In this document: positions 1 through 9,194 of the stretch, piece after piece | Layout of the letters: every line of letters begins with the position of its first letter | Position numbering within the stretch: position 1 is the stretch's first letter | Origin: Streptomyces sp. ITFR-16 | GTDB taxonomy: Bacteria > Actinomycetota > Actinomycetes > Streptomycetales > Streptomycetaceae | Length of the DNA stretch: 64,000 bases | NCBI RefSeq assembly: GCF_031844705.1 | Contig: NZ_CP134609.1 | Location: 310,001-374,000, forward strand | Reading direction: 5' to 3' | Made by a program: the position numbers and the translations under genes | The notes under the pieces: model-generated | The model's input: only the letters and a program-made list of their open reading frames with translations | Told to the model about the DNA's origin: nothing | The model's database searches: none

Positions 1-1
1 G

Positions 2-1567
2 GAGTCCGGGCTGTGGAAGGCCACCGGCCTCCTCCTGTTCATCCTCGTCATCAACTATCCGCTCCACCAGTGGTACGTACGGTGCCTCGGCGGCAGCATC
101 CGCCGGATGGGCACCACCCTGCGCTCGGCGCTGTGCCGCCGGATGCAGCAGCTGTCCATCGGCTATCACGCGCGGGTCAGTTCGAGCGTGCTCCAGGCCA
201 AGGTGATCCGGGACGTCGAGTCGGTCGAGCAGATGATGCAGCAGAGCGCCGACATGGGCCTCGGCGCCGTCGTGACCCTGGTCGGCGGGCTCGTCGTCAT
301 CGGGGTGCGCGTGCCCGCGTTCCTGCCCGTCTTCCTGGTCGTCGTGCCCGCCGCCGGATTCCTCGTGATGAAGCTGCGGGCCCGGCTGCGCAGCCACAAC
401 GAGTCCTTCCGCCGCGAGGTCGAGCAGCTCTCCTCCCGCGTCGGCGAGATGACGACGCTCATCCCCATCACTCGCGCCCACGGCCTGGAGCGCACCGCGC
501 TGGGCCGGGTCGACGGCTCGCTGCGCCAGGTGTTCGCGGCCGGGCTGCGCCTGGACATGGTCAACGGCCGCTTCGGATCGCTGGCCTGGGTCATCCTCAA
601 CACCCTCGGGGTGCTGTGCCTGACGGGCTCCGCCCTGGTCGCGTACCACGGCTGGATGCCCGTCACCCCCGGCGACGTGGTGATGCTCAGCGCCTTCTTC
701 ACCGTGCTGACCGGCTCGGTCACCACCCTGCTGGGGCTCGCACCCGTGCTCACCAAGGGGCTGGAGTCGGTGCGTTCGGCGGGCGAGGTGCTCCAGGCGC
801 CCGACCTGGAACAGAACGCCGGCAAGGCACAGGTCGACCGTGTCACCGGCCGTATCGACTTCGAGGACGTCGGCTTCGCGTACGACGACGCGGAGCCGGC
901 GGTCGACGGGTTCACCCTCTCCGCACGGCCGGGTGAGACGATCGCGCTCGTCGGCGCGTCGGGCGCGGGCAAGTCGACCGTCCTCAACCTGCTGATCGGC
1001 TTCATCCGGCCGAGCTCGGGCCGCATCCTGCTCGACGGCACCGACATGGCCGGGCTCGATCTGCGCAGCTACCGGCGCTTCCTGTCCGTGGTGCCCCAGG
1101 AGTCGATCCTGTTCGAGGGCAGCATCCGGGACAACGTGACGTACGGGATGAAGGACACCGACGAGGCCACGCTGCTGCGGGCCCTGGAGGACGCCAACGC
1201 GATGGAGTTCGTCGCCGGTCTGCCGCACGGGCTGGACACGGTCGTCGGCGAGCGGGGCGCGCGGCTGTCGGGCGGCCAGAAGCAGCGGCTCGCCATCGCC
1301 CGGGCGCTGATCCGCGATCCCCGGGTGCTGGTGCTCGACGAGGCCACCTCGGCGCTCGACAACCGTTCCGAGGCCCTGGTGCAGGAGGCCCTGTCCCGCC
1401 TCGTGCACGGGCGGACCGTCTTCGTCGTGGCCCACCGGCTCTCCACGATCCAGGGTGCCGACCGCATCGTGGCGATGGAGGGCGGCCGGATCGCGGAGGT
1501 GGGCACGCACGACGCACTGCTGGGCCGCGACGGGGTGTACGCGGGCCTGCAGCCCGCGTTCCCCTGA
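2..1567 (+). CDS. ABC transporter, fused permease-ATPase (5' truncated)
   Basis: This is the 3' part of a half-size ABC exporter; the reading frame is open from base 2, so the start lies outside the window. The visible 521 residues hold the rest of a type-1 exporter membrane domain (hydrophobic segments near residues 7-20, 75-110, 180-210 and 225-245). A nucleotide-binding domain follows, with Walker A GASGAGKST, signature LSGGQKQRL, Walker B VLVLDEATSALD and the switch His in VAHRLST. The architecture is that of MsbA/LmrA-like exporters of lipids, peptides or drugs; the substrate cannot be read from sequence. It converges on the enolase-superfamily gene with a gap of only 22 bases. An ATG at 107 is internal to the membrane domain and is not the start. 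Confidence 0.9.
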   Translation, partial: ESGLWKATGLLLFILVINYPLHQWYVRCLGGSIRRMGTTLRSALCRRMQQLSIGYHARVSSSVLQAKVIRDVESVEQMMQQSADMGLGAVVTLVGGLVVIGVRVPAFLPVFLVVVPAAGFLVMKLRARLRSHNESFRREVEQLSSRVGEMTTLIPITRAHGLERTALGRVDGSLRQVFAAGLRLDMVNGRFGSLAWVILNTLGVLCLTGSALVAYHGWMPVTPGDVVMLSAFFTVLTGSVTTLLGLAPVLTKGLESVRSAGEVLQAPDLEQNAGKAQVDRVTGRIDFEDVGFAYDDAEPAVDGFTLSARPGETIALVGASGAGKSTVLNLLIGFIRPSSGRILLDGTDMAGLDLRSYRRFLSVVPQESILFEGSIRDNVTYGMKDTDEATLLRALEDANAMEFVAGLPHGLDTVVGERGARLSGGQKQRLAIARALIRDPRVLVLDEATSALDNRSEALVQEALSRLVHGRTVFVVAHRLSTIQGADRIVAMEGGRIAEVGTHDALLGRDGVYAGLQPAFP

Positions 1568-1589
1568 CGGGCCGGCGCCGTTCACGCCG

Positions 1590-2804
1590 TCACCAGTCGT
1601 GGACGGTGCCGTCCCGGAGCCGGTTGACGGGCAGATAGGCCTGCTCGTACGGGTGCGCCGCCGCCAATTCCTCGTCGAGTTCGACCCCGATGCCCGGCGC
1701 CTCACCGGGGTGCAGGAAGCCGTCGGTGAAGGTGTACGCGTGCCGGAACACCTCCTTCGTGAGCGCGTTGTGGCCGGAGTACTCCTGGATGCCGAAGTTG
1801 TGCACGGCGAGGTCGAGATGGACGGCGGCGGCCATCCCGACGGGCGAGATGTCCTCCGGCCCGTGCACGGCGCTCTTCACCTGGTACTGCGCGGCGAAGT
1901 CGTACAGCTTGCGCAGGGGCGTGACCCCGCCGAAGTGGGTGACGGCGGAGCGCACGTAGTCGATCAGCTGCTCGGTGATCAGCGTGTGGTAGTCGTGCAC
2001 GGTGTTGAACACCTCGCCGAGCGCCAGCGGTGTGGTCGTGTGCCGGCGCACCAGGCGCAGCGCCTCCTGGTTCTCGGCCGGGGTGCAGTCCTCCAGCCAG
2101 AAGGGGCGGTACGGCTCCAGGTCCTTGCCGAGGCGGGCGGCCTGGACCGGGGTCAGCCGGTGGTGGGCGTCGTGGAGCAGCGGCAGCTCGGGGCCGAACT
2201 CGGCGCGTACCGCTTCGAAGACGGCCGGGGTGTGCCGCAGATACGCGTCGGTGTCCCAGTCCTCGACGAGCGGGCGGACCTGCTGGTGGAGGACGGGCGC
2301 GCCGTCGTCGTCGGTGGCGTGCACCCCGTAGACGGCCTTGAGTCCGGGGATGCCGGTCTGGATGCGGACGGCGGGGTAGCCCTGCGCGAGCCGGGCCCGT
2401 ACGGAGTCGAGGAGTTCGGGTATGTCGCGGCCGTTGGCATGGCCGTAGGTGGTGACGCGGTCGCGGGAGGCGCCGCCGAGCAGCTGGTAGAGGGGCAGGC
2501 CCGCGGCCTTCGCCTTGATGTCCCACAGCGCGACGTCGACGGCGGCGATCGCGGCCATGGTGACGGGTCCGCGCCGCCAGTAGGCGCCCCGGTAGAGGTA
2601 CTGCCAGGTGTCCTCGATCCGGTGCGGGTCGAGGCCGACGAGCAGGGGTGCCACATGGTCGGTGAGGTAGCTGACGACGGCCAGCTCCCGGCCGTTGAGC
2701 GTGGCGTCGCCGAGGCCGGTGAGCCCTTCGTCGGTCGTCAGCTTCAGCGTGACGAAGTTGCGGCCGGGGCTGGTGACGACGACCTTCGCGTCGACGATCT
2801 TCAT
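1590..2804 (-). CDS. manD: D-mannonate dehydratase / RspA-like enolase superfamily enzyme
   Basis: The 404-residue protein belongs to the mannonate dehydratase group of the enolase superfamily, which dehydrates acid sugars such as D-mannonate to 2-keto-3-deoxy-gluconate. The N-terminal capping domain (about 1-115) is followed by the barrel with metal ligands Asp212, Glu238 and Glu264. Arg147 and Tyr159 are the family's characteristic catalytic residues, and His214 and His314 are also present. His314 is followed by Gly-Pro, the variant I associate with RspA-like, less efficient members, so the physiological substrate is uncertain. The start is the ATG at 2804, preceded by a purine-rich AAAGAGAG; the frame is open further upstream but without a comparable site. 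It is divergent from an MFS transporter, which may import the sugar acid. Confidence 0.85.
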   Translation of the reverse strand: MKIVDAKVVVTSPGRNFVTLKLTTDEGLTGLGDATLNGRELAVVSYLTDHVAPLLVGLDPHRIEDTWQYLYRGAYWRRGPVTMAAIAAVDVALWDIKAKAAGLPLYQLLGGASRDRVTTYGHANGRDIPELLDSVRARLAQGYPAVRIQTGIPGLKAVYGVHATDDDGAPVLHQQVRPLVEDWDTDAYLRHTPAVFEAVRAEFGPELPLLHDAHHRLTPVQAARLGKDLEPYRPFWLEDCTPAENQEALRLVRRHTTTPLALGEVFNTVHDYHTLITEQLIDYVRSAVTHFGGVTPLRKLYDFAAQYQVKSAVHGPEDISPVGMAAAVHLDLAVHNFGIQEYSGHNALTKEVFRHAYTFTDGFLHPGEAPGIGVELDEELAAAHPYEQAYLPVNRLRDGTVHDW

Positions 2805-2978
2805 GGGAGCTCTCTTTCGGGATGCGACGGGGCGGGCGTGGACCTCGGCCGGTCCCCCTGCCGCCCGTCCGCCGGCGCCATTGTCCGCCGTCGGTCCGGA
2901 CGGCCGCACGCCTGCCCGTATGGCGGTACGTCAGCGGGTGCCGGTGGACCGTCCCGTGTTCCCCGCCCGGGTCCTGCA

Positions 2979-2984
2979 TAGAGT
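2979..2984 (+). promoter_or_regulatory. -10 box of a leaderless promoter (MFS gene)
   Basis: TAGAGT fits TANNNT and ends 7 bases before the GTG at 2992, so transcription would begin at or near the start codon. No convincing -35 box is visible. Confidence 0.4.
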
Positions 2985-2991
2985 GAGGTAC

Positions 2992-4197
2992 GTGATCGTT
3001 CATGAGGATGCGGCGCGCGCGGCCGGGGGACGTCCGGGCTATGCGGCGGCCGCCGTGGTGTTCGCCATCGGGATGGCCGGCACCACGCTGCCCACTCCCC
3101 TGTACGGGCTCTACCAGGAGGAGATCGGCTTCTCCGAGCTGATGGTGACCGTGGTCTTCGCGGTGTACGCGGTGGCGGTCATCTCGGTGCTCCTGGTGGC
3201 GGGCAACTACTCCGACAAGGTGGGCCGCAGGCCGGTGCTGCTGTGCGCGATGGCGCTGTCGGCCGCGAGCGCGGGCTGCTTCCTGCTGGAGGGCGGGCTG
3301 CCGCTGCTCTTCGCCGGGCGCGTGCTGTCCGGCGGCGCTGCGGGGCTGCTGAGCGGGGCGGCGACGGCGGCGGTGATCGAGCTGGCACGCCCCGGCCAGA
3401 AGGCGCGGGCCGGGTTCGCCGCCACGGCCGCGAACATGGGCGGCCTCGGCTGCGGGCCGCTGCTCTCCGGCCTGCTGGCGCAGTACACGCCGTGGCCGCT
3501 GAGCCTGCCGTTCTGGGTGCATCTGGCGCTGGTGGCCGTGGCGTGCGCGCTCACCTGGCGGCTGCCGGAGACGGTGTCGCAGCCGCGGCGGTGGCCGGCG
3601 CTGGAGCCGCAGGGGATCCGGGTGCCGCCGGAGGTGAAGAGCGTGTTCGTGCCGGCCGCGCTGGCCGCGTTCGCCGGGTTCGCGCTGCTCGGGCTGTTCA
3701 CGGCGGTCGCGCCGAGCTTCGCCGCGCAGACGCTCGGGGTGCACAACCTCGCGGTGACGGGTGCGGTGGTCTTCTCGGTGTTCTGCGCCTCGACGATCGG
3801 GCAGTCGCTGGCGCCCCGGATCGGTGCGCGCCGGGCGCTGCCCCTCGGATGCGGGATCCTCGTCGTCGGGCTGCTGCTGGTGGCGTCCTCGTTGCTGGCG
3901 AAGTCACTTCCCCTGCTGATCCTCGGGGCGCTCGGCGGCGGCATCGGGCAGGGGCTCGCCTTCCGTGCGGGCCTGACCACGGTCAGCGAGGCGGCCCCCG
4001 ACACCCATCGCGGCGGCACCATCTCGGCGTTCTTCGTCGTGGCGTACACGGGGATCTCGGTGCCGGTCGTCGGGGTGGGCGCCCTGGCCACCTGGCTGGG
4101 GCTGCGGGACGCGGGGCTGGTCTTCACGGTCTGCGTGATCCTGCTGGCGGCAGGGGCCGGTACGTACGCCCTGCTCAGGGCGCCTGCACAGGCGTAG
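2992..4197 (+). CDS. MFS transporter
   Basis: The 401-residue protein has about twelve hydrophobic segments. The MFS loop motif between helices 2 and 3 reads GNYSDKVGRRPVL, close to the consensus GxxxDRxGRR. It should be a proton-driven efflux or uptake carrier of the plasma membrane; no substrate can be assigned. The GTG at 2992 is chosen because a TANNNT box ends 7 bases upstream (leaderless transcript). An in-frame GTG at 2983 is the alternative. Longer in-frame extensions run back across the enolase gene on the other strand and are not expected to be coding. Divergence from the mannonate-dehydratase-like gene suggests a linked sugar-acid role, which is inference only. Confidence 0.85.
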   Translation: MIVHEDAARAAGGRPGYAAAAVVFAIGMAGTTLPTPLYGLYQEEIGFSELMVTVVFAVYAVAVISVLLVAGNYSDKVGRRPVLLCAMALSAASAGCFLLEGGLPLLFAGRVLSGGAAGLLSGAATAAVIELARPGQKARAGFAATAANMGGLGCGPLLSGLLAQYTPWPLSLPFWVHLALVAVACALTWRLPETVSQPRRWPALEPQGIRVPPEVKSVFVPAALAAFAGFALLGLFTAVAPSFAAQTLGVHNLAVTGAVVFSVFCASTIGQSLAPRIGARRALPLGCGILVVGLLLVASSLLAKSLPLLILGALGGGIGQGLAFRAGLTTVSEAAPDTHRGGTISAFFVVAYTGISVPVVGVGALATWLGLRDAGLVFTVCVILLAAGAGTYALLRAPAQA

Positions 4198-4228
4198 CGG
4201 GACGGCTACGGGCGCGTACACCGACCGG

Positions 4229-4288
4229 CCGTATTCGCCCATACGGGCTATATTTATGTTTTCTTAGCATTCTCCCCATACGGCCTAT
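4229..4288. promoter_or_regulatory. dyad plus 14-bp direct repeat upstream of the GHW-repeat gene
   Basis: CCGTAT (4229-4234) and ATACGG (4241-4246) form a short dyad. CCCATACGGGCTAT (4238-4251) recurs as CCCATACGGCCTAT (4275-4288), 13 of 14 identical and 37 bases apart. The stretch between them is AT-rich (TATATTTATGTTTTCTTAG), unlike the rest of the window. It lies 66-125 bases before the ATG at 4354 and could hold a regulated promoter, or the upstream MFS gene's 3' signal. Confidence 0.35.
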
Positions 4289-4353
4289 GCGACTCGGGGG
4301 TCCGACCCGAATCAGTAGCAACAACGCTGATCCGAAAGAGGGAGGTGTGTCCG

Positions 4354-4761
4354 ATGACCGCTTCCACCCGAGTCCGCCATGTGCTGGCCGGCGCCGCGGC
4401 GACGGGCCTGCTCGCGGGCGCCGCCGCACTGGGAACCGCCGGGGCGGCCGAAGCCGCTCCCGCGTCCGCTCCGGCCTCGGCCACCGCGTACGCCGACGGT
4501 CACCACGACAGGTGCACCTGGCAGCAGGGCCACTGGCAGAAGTACTGGGTCAAGGGCCACTGGGAGAAGCAGTGGCACAAGGGGCACCGCTCCGACCACA
4601 GGGCGTGGGTGCCGGGTCACTACGACCGGCACGGGACGTGGCAGCTCGGCCACTGGAGCCACCACGACCGCTGGCAGCGGGGCCACTGGGTCAACGTCTA
4701 CGTCCCCGGGCACTGGGACACGCACTGGGTGAAGGGCCACTGGAACTGCCACCACCGGTGA
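4354..4761 (+). CDS. secreted His/Trp-rich GHW-repeat protein
   Basis: This 135-residue protein is predicted to be secreted: a signal peptide with Arg residues, a hydrophobic Ala/Gly/Leu core and a likely cut after GAAEA. The mature part is built from about eight imperfect units of 9-15 residues around W-x-x-GHW (GHW at six sites, GHR and GHY once each). It is extremely rich in His and Trp, with one Cys near each end of the repeat region. Such repeats could bind metal or cell-wall polymers, but I know no characterised family with this pattern. The ATG at 4354 follows a strong GGGAGG 9 bases upstream. Two hairpins close the transcript, which looks monocistronic. Confidence 0.8.
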   Translation: MTASTRVRHVLAGAAATGLLAGAAALGTAGAAEAAPASAPASATAYADGHHDRCTWQQGHWQKYWVKGHWEKQWHKGHRSDHRAWVPGHYDRHGTWQLGHWSHHDRWQRGHWVNVYVPGHWDTHWVKGHWNCHHR

Positions 4762-4810
4762 ACCGGGCGGAGCGGTAGCCACTCCCGGCCGACTGCCCGG
4801 CCGACCGACC

Positions 4811-4849
4811 GGAACGGGGTTCCGGGGCGAGCCTCCGGGACCCCGTTCC
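4811..4849 (+). terminator. hairpin terminator of the GHW-repeat gene
   Basis: GGAACGGGGT (4811-4820) pairs perfectly with ACCCCGTTCC (4840-4849), and the stem extends inward through CCGG/CCGG. No U-tract follows, as is usual for Streptomyces terminators. Confidence 0.75.
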
Positions 4850-4859
4850 CCCTGCCCGC

Positions 4860-4899
4860 ACGGCGGGGCCGACGCGTCCGCGCGCGTCGGCCCCGCCGT
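4860..4899 (+). terminator. second tandem hairpin terminator
   Basis: ACGGCGGGGCCGACGCG (4860-4876) pairs perfectly over 17 bases with 4883-4899, with a 6-base loop. It sits 10 bases after the first hairpin and insulates the GHW-repeat gene from the bet operon. Confidence 0.75.
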
Positions 4900-5060
4900 T
4901 GACGTGCGCCTTTCCTCCGCCCTGCCGGGGGCCCGTCCGGGTGAGCCGGGTCACTAACCGGCGCCCGCCACGCATGTTCCGCCCGTTCCGGGGCAGACGG
5001 CCAGACCGCCGGGCGTCGCCCGGCGTCGATCCATCAGCCACCGAAAGGGCAGCACACGAC

Positions 5061-6545
5061 GTGTCGGCACAACACACCATCCAGGTAGCGGGAGAGTGGC
5101 GAGCGGCCGCATCCGGCGCGACCCGCGAGATCCTCGACCCCGTCGACGCGACCGCGTTCGCCGTCGTGTCGGAGGGTGACGCCGTGGACACGGACGCCGC
5201 GGTCGCCTCCGCCAGGACCGCCTTCGACGCCGGCCCCTGGCCGCACACGCCGGTCGCCGAACGCGCCGCGCTGCTCAGGCGGGTGGCGGACCTGCTGGAG
5301 CGCGACCGGGAACGGATCGGCGCGCTGGAGTCTCGTGACGCCGGCAAGACGCTCGAGGAGGGCCGTGTCGACGTGGACTGCGTCCGCGACGCCTTCCGCT
5401 ACTTCGCCGACCTCGTGATGAACGAGAGCGGCGGTCGCGTCGTCGACGCCGGGTCCGAGGAGATCCACAGCGTCGTCGTGCACGAGCCCGTGGGCGTCTG
5501 CGGTCTCATCACGCCGTGGAACTACCCGCTGCTCCAGGCCAGCTGGAAGATCGCCCCGGCGCTCGCCGCGGGCAACACCTTCGTGATCAAGCCCAGCGAG
5601 ATCACCCCGCTCACGACCGTCGCCCTGATCGCGCTGCTCACCGAGGCCGGACTGCCCGACGGCGTGGCCAACATCGTCACGGGCCCGGGCGCCACGGTCG
5701 GTGCCCGCCTCGCGGACCACCCCGATGTCGACCTGGTCTCCTTCACCGGCGGCCTCGCCAGCGGTACGAAGGTGATGCGGGCCGCCGCCGACACGGTCAA
5801 GAAGGTCGCGCTCGAACTCGGCGGCAAGAACCCCAACGTGGTGTTCGCGGACGCGTGCGCCACCGAGGAGGGCTTCGACACCGCCGTCGACCAGGCGCTC
5901 AACGCGGCCTTCATCCACAGCGGCCAGGTCTGCTCCGCCGGCTCCCGGCTGATCGTCGAGGAGTCGGTGCGCGAACGGTTCGTGACCGAACTGGCGCGGC
6001 GCGCCGAGCTCATCAGGATCGGCCGGGGCACGGACGCCGGTGTCGAGTGCGGCCCGCTCGTCTCCGCCCAGCAGCTCGCCAGGACCGAGGAGTTCGTGGC
6101 CTCCGCGCTCAAGGAGGGCGCCGTCCTGCGGGCCGGCGGCGAACGGCCCGAGGGCCCCGGCTACTTCTACCGCCCGACCGTCCTGGACCACTGCGACCGC
6201 TCCATGCGGGTGGTGCGCGAGGAGGTGTTCGGTCCGGTGCTGACCGTCGAGACCTTCCGTACGGAGGACGAGGCCGTGGCCCTGGCCAACGACACCGAGT
6301 ACGGCCTGGCCGGCGGTGTCTGGACGGCGGACACGGGCCGGGGCCGCAGGGTCGCGGCCCGGCTGCGGCACGGCACGGTCTGGATCAACGACTTCCACCC
6401 CTACCTGCCGCAGGCGGAGTGGGGCGGCTTCGGTAAGTCCGGCATCGGCCGTGAACTCGGCCCGACGGGTCTGGCGGAGTACCGCGAGGCCAAGCACATC
6501 TACCAGAACCTCGCCCCGCGCCCGGTGCGCTGGTTCGCGGGCTGA
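5061..6545 (+). CDS. betB: betaine-aldehyde dehydrogenase
   Basis: This 494-residue NAD(P)-dependent aldehyde dehydrogenase probably oxidises betaine aldehyde to glycine betaine in the cytoplasm. The fold signature TPWN (Asn154), general base Glu252 in LELGGKNP and nucleophile Cys291 in GQVCSAGSR are all present, and the length is typical. The GTG at 5061 is chosen because homologous sequence begins there and AAAGGG lies 11 bases upstream; the frame is open further 5' without family similarity. Fifteen bases separate it from the choline-dehydrogenase-like gene, and the ABC importer genes follow. This makes a choline-to-betaine osmoprotectant operon. Gamma-aminobutyraldehyde-type dehydrogenases look similar; the context decides. 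Confidence 0.88.
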   Translation: MSAQHTIQVAGEWRAAASGATREILDPVDATAFAVVSEGDAVDTDAAVASARTAFDAGPWPHTPVAERAALLRRVADLLERDRERIGALESRDAGKTLEEGRVDVDCVRDAFRYFADLVMNESGGRVVDAGSEEIHSVVVHEPVGVCGLITPWNYPLLQASWKIAPALAAGNTFVIKPSEITPLTTVALIALLTEAGLPDGVANIVTGPGATVGARLADHPDVDLVSFTGGLASGTKVMRAAADTVKKVALELGGKNPNVVFADACATEEGFDTAVDQALNAAFIHSGQVCSAGSRLIVEESVRERFVTELARRAELIRIGRGTDAGVECGPLVSAQQLARTEEFVASALKEGAVLRAGGERPEGPGYFYRPTVLDHCDRSMRVVREEVFGPVLTVETFRTEDEAVALANDTEYGLAGGVWTADTGRGRRVAARLRHGTVWINDFHPYLPQAEWGGFGKSGIGRELGPTGLAEYREAKHIYQNLAPRPVRWFAG

Positions 6546-6560
6546 CACGGGAGCAGAGGC

Positions 6561-8096
6561 ATGGAGCACACGACCCCCTACGACTATGTCGTCGTCGGCG
6601 GCGGCACCGCCGGATCGGTGATCGCCTCCCGGCTCACCGAGGACCCCGGCGTCACCGTCGCCCTGATCGAGGGCGGACCGAGCGACGTCGGCCGCGACGA
6701 CGTGCTGACGCTGCGCCGCTGGATGGGCCTGCTCGGCGGCGAACTGGACTACGACTACCCCACCACGGAGCAGCCGCGCGGCAACTCGTACATCCGCCAC
6801 AGCAGGGCCCGGGTCCTCGGCGGATGCTCGTCCCACAACACGCTGATCGCCTTCAAGCCGCTGCCGTCCGACTGGGACGAGTGGGCCGACGCGGGCGCGG
6901 CCGGCTGGGACGCCGCGTCGATGGACCCGTACTTCTCGCGGCTGCGCAACAACATCGTCCCCGTCGACGAGGCAGACCGGAACGCCATCGCGCGCGACTT
7001 CGTGGACGCGGCGCAGCAGACGCTCGGGGTCCCGCGCGTCGAGGGCTTCAACAAGGCGCCCTTCCAGGACGGTGTCGGGTTCTTCGACCTCGCCTACCAT
7101 CCCGAGAACAACAAGCGTTCCTCGGCCTCGGTGGCGTATCTGCACCCATTCCTGGACCGGCCGAACCTCCATATCGCCCTGGAGACCTGGGCGTTCCGGC
7201 TGGAGTTCGACGGCACCCGCGCCACCGGCGTACAGGTGCGCACCGCCGACGGCGAGGAGCGGCTGATCCGGGCCCGGCGCGAAGTGGTGGTGTGCGCGGG
7301 CGCGGTGGACACGCCCCGGCTGCTGATGCACTCGGGGATCGGCCACCGCGAGGAGCTGGAGAAGCTCGGCATCCCGGTGCTGCACGATCTGCCGGGTGTG
7401 GGCGAGAACCTGCTCGACCATCCGGAGTCGGTCATCGTCTGGGAGACCCACGGGCCGATACCCGAGAACTCCGCGATGGACAGCGACGCGGGGCTCTTCG
7501 TCCGGCGGGACCCGGAGAGCCCGGGGCCCGACCTGATGTTCCACTTCTACCAGATCCCGTTCACGGACAACCCGGAGCGGCTCGGCTACGAACGCCCGGC
7601 CCACGGGGTGTCGATGACGCCGAACATCCCCAAGCCGCGCAGCCGGGGCCGGCTCTATCTGACGAGCCCCGACCCCGAGGTCAAACCGGCCCTGGACTTC
7701 CGCTACTTCACCGACCCCGAGGACTACGACGGGCGCACGCTCGTCGACGGGATCAGGATCGCCCGGGAGATCGCCGCCCGCGAGCCGCTGGCGGGCTGGC
7801 TGAAGCGTGAGGTGTGCCCGGGACCGGAGATCACATCGGACGAGGACCTCAGCGAGTACGCGCGCAAGGTCGCGCACACCGTCTACCACCCGGCCGGCAC
7901 CTGCCGCATGGGCGCGGCGGACGATCCGCTGGCCGTGGTCGCGCCCGATCTGCGGGTGCGGGGCCTGGACGCGCTGCGCATAGCCGACGCGTCGGTCTTC
8001 CCGACCATGACGACCGTCAACCCGATGATCGGTGTGCTGATGGTCGGAGAGAAATGCGCCGATCTGCTCGGCGCCACCCATGGGGGTCATGCCTGA
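6561..8096 (+). CDS. betA: GMC oxidoreductase, choline dehydrogenase-like
   Basis: The 511-residue flavoenzyme of the GMC family is predicted to oxidise choline to betaine aldehyde. The N-terminal FAD-binding motif is [16 protein letters not shown]. The GMC signature [15 protein letters not shown] stretch (here [11 protein letters not shown]) follows near residue 85. The C-terminal catalytic region has HPAGTCRMG and an Asn in TVNPMIGV. It is preceded by betB (14-base gap) and its stop overlaps the next ATG (TGATG). The context strongly supports a role in betaine synthesis, but GMC specificity is broad, and other primary alcohols cannot be excluded from sequence. Confidence 0.83.
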   Translation: MEHTTPYDYVVVGGGTAGSVIASRLTEDPGVTVALIEGGPSDVGRDDVLTLRRWMGLLGGELDYDYPTTEQPRGNSYIRHSRARVLGGCSSHNTLIAFKPLPSDWDEWADAGAAGWDAASMDPYFSRLRNNIVPVDEADRNAIARDFVDAAQQTLGVPRVEGFNKAPFQDGVGFFDLAYHPENNKRSSASVAYLHPFLDRPNLHIALETWAFRLEFDGTRATGVQVRTADGEERLIRARREVVVCAGAVDTPRLLMHSGIGHREELEKLGIPVLHDLPGVGENLLDHPESVIVWETHGPIPENSAMDSDAGLFVRRDPESPGPDLMFHFYQIPFTDNPERLGYERPAHGVSMTPNIPKPRSRGRLYLTSPDPEVKPALDFRYFTDPEDYDGRTLVDGIRIAREIAAREPLAGWLKREVCPGPEITSDEDLSEYARKVAHTVYHPAGTCRMGAADDPLAVVAPDLRVRGLDALRIADASVFPTMTTVNPMIGVLMVGEKCADLLGATHGGHA

Positions 8097-9145
8097 TGAA
8101 CACACCACCGCACGTCTTCTCCGTACGCGACCTCTGGAAGGTGTTCGGCCCGAAGGCAGAGCGCGTTCCCGGTGACAGCGAGCTCCGCGCGCTGGACGCC
8201 ACCGAGCTGCGCGAGCGCACCGGCTGCACCGCCGCCGTGCGTGACGTCTCCTTCGACGTCCGCAGGGGTGAGGTGTTCGTCGTGATGGGGCTCTCCGGCT
8301 CCGGCAAGTCCACCCTGGTGCGCTGTCTGACCCGGCTCATCGAGCCGACGTCCGGCGAGGTGACCATGGACGGCGAGGACGTGCTGTCGATGAACACCGC
8401 GCGGCTGCGCGAACTGCGCCGCCACCGCGCCGCCATGGTCTTCCAGCACTTCGGTCTGCTGCCGCACCGCTCGGTGCTCGACAACGTCGCCTACGGTCTG
8501 GAGATCCAGGGCATGGCCCGGGGCGAACGCCGTGAGCGCGCTGCCGAGTTCATCGGCAAGGTGGGGCTCGACGGGCTGGAGGACCGGCGGCCCGGTCAGC
8601 TCTCCGGCGGCCAGCAGCAGCGGGTCGGGCTGGCCCGCGCGCTCGCCGTCGATCCCGAGGTGCTGCTGTTCGACGAGCCGTTCAGCGCGCTCGACCCGCT
8701 GATCCGCCGCGACATGCAGGAGGAGGTCGTGCGGCTGCACCGCGAGGAGGGCCGCACGATGGTGTTCATCACCCATGACCTCAACGAGGCGCTGAAACTC
8801 GGCGACCGCATCGCGCTCATGCGGGACGGCCGGATCGTGCAGCTGGGCACCCCGGAGGAGATCGTCGGGTCCCCGGCCGACGACTACGTACGGGACTTCG
8901 TCCGTGATGTGCCGCGCGAACAGGTCGTGACCGTGCGAGCGGCCATGCGGCCGGCCGACGGCGCCGAGGACGTGTCGGGTCCGGCGCTGGCACCGGGCAC
9001 CACCGTCTCCGAGGCGATCGAGGCCGTCGTCCGCACCGGCGAGACGGCCCGTGTGGTGGACGGCGGACGCTGTCTGGGTGTGGTCGACCACGCCTGTCTG
9101 CTCGGTGTCGTGGCCGGGATCCCCGCCGCGAAGGAGGCCGCGTGA
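8096..9145 (+). CDS. proV: glycine betaine/choline ABC transporter ATPase
   Basis: This 349-residue ATPase energises osmolyte import. It has the N-terminal extension typical of ProV/OpuAA, then Walker [10 protein letters not shown], signature LSGGQQQR, Walker [12 protein letters not shown] and the H-loop in FITHD. The last 90 residues resemble a single shortened CBS unit ([20 protein letters not shown]), shorter than the paired CBS domains of E. coli ProV, so ionic-strength sensing may differ. The ATG at 8096 overlaps the betA stop by one base, which implies translational coupling. The permease and binding-protein genes follow on the same strand. Confidence 0.9.
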   Translation: MNTPPHVFSVRDLWKVFGPKAERVPGDSELRALDATELRERTGCTAAVRDVSFDVRRGEVFVVMGLSGSGKSTLVRCLTRLIEPTSGEVTMDGEDVLSMNTARLRELRRHRAAMVFQHFGLLPHRSVLDNVAYGLEIQGMARGERRERAAEFIGKVGLDGLEDRRPGQLSGGQQQRVGLARALAVDPEVLLFDEPFSALDPLIRRDMQEEVVRLHREEGRTMVFITHDLNEALKLGDRIALMRDGRIVQLGTPEEIVGSPADDYVRDFVRDVPREQVVTVRAAMRPADGAEDVSGPALAPGTTVSEAIEAVVRTGETARVVDGGRCLGVVDHACLLGVVAGIPAAKEAA

Positions 9146-9194
9146 ACCGGGCCCGCACCGCACGGACACCTTCCGGGGAAGGGAGGTGGACGCG

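Noticed and set aside
4500..4761. Repeats in the GHW gene considered as a CRISPR-like or tandem-repeat array
   Set aside because: The repeat is at protein level, in frame and imperfect, with variable spacing; there are no identical DNA repeats with unique spacers.
7814..8095. Upstream extension of the betaine ABC ATPase reading frame
   Set aside because: It lies inside the betA coding region, and similarity to ProV-like proteins begins only at the ATG at 8096.
5034..8108. 1024-codon open frame on the minus strand opposite betB and betA
   Set aside because: It is a product of the strong third-position GC bias of the genes on the other strand. Its translation is low-complexity (Gly/Arg/Val-rich), has no domain, and spans two real genes.
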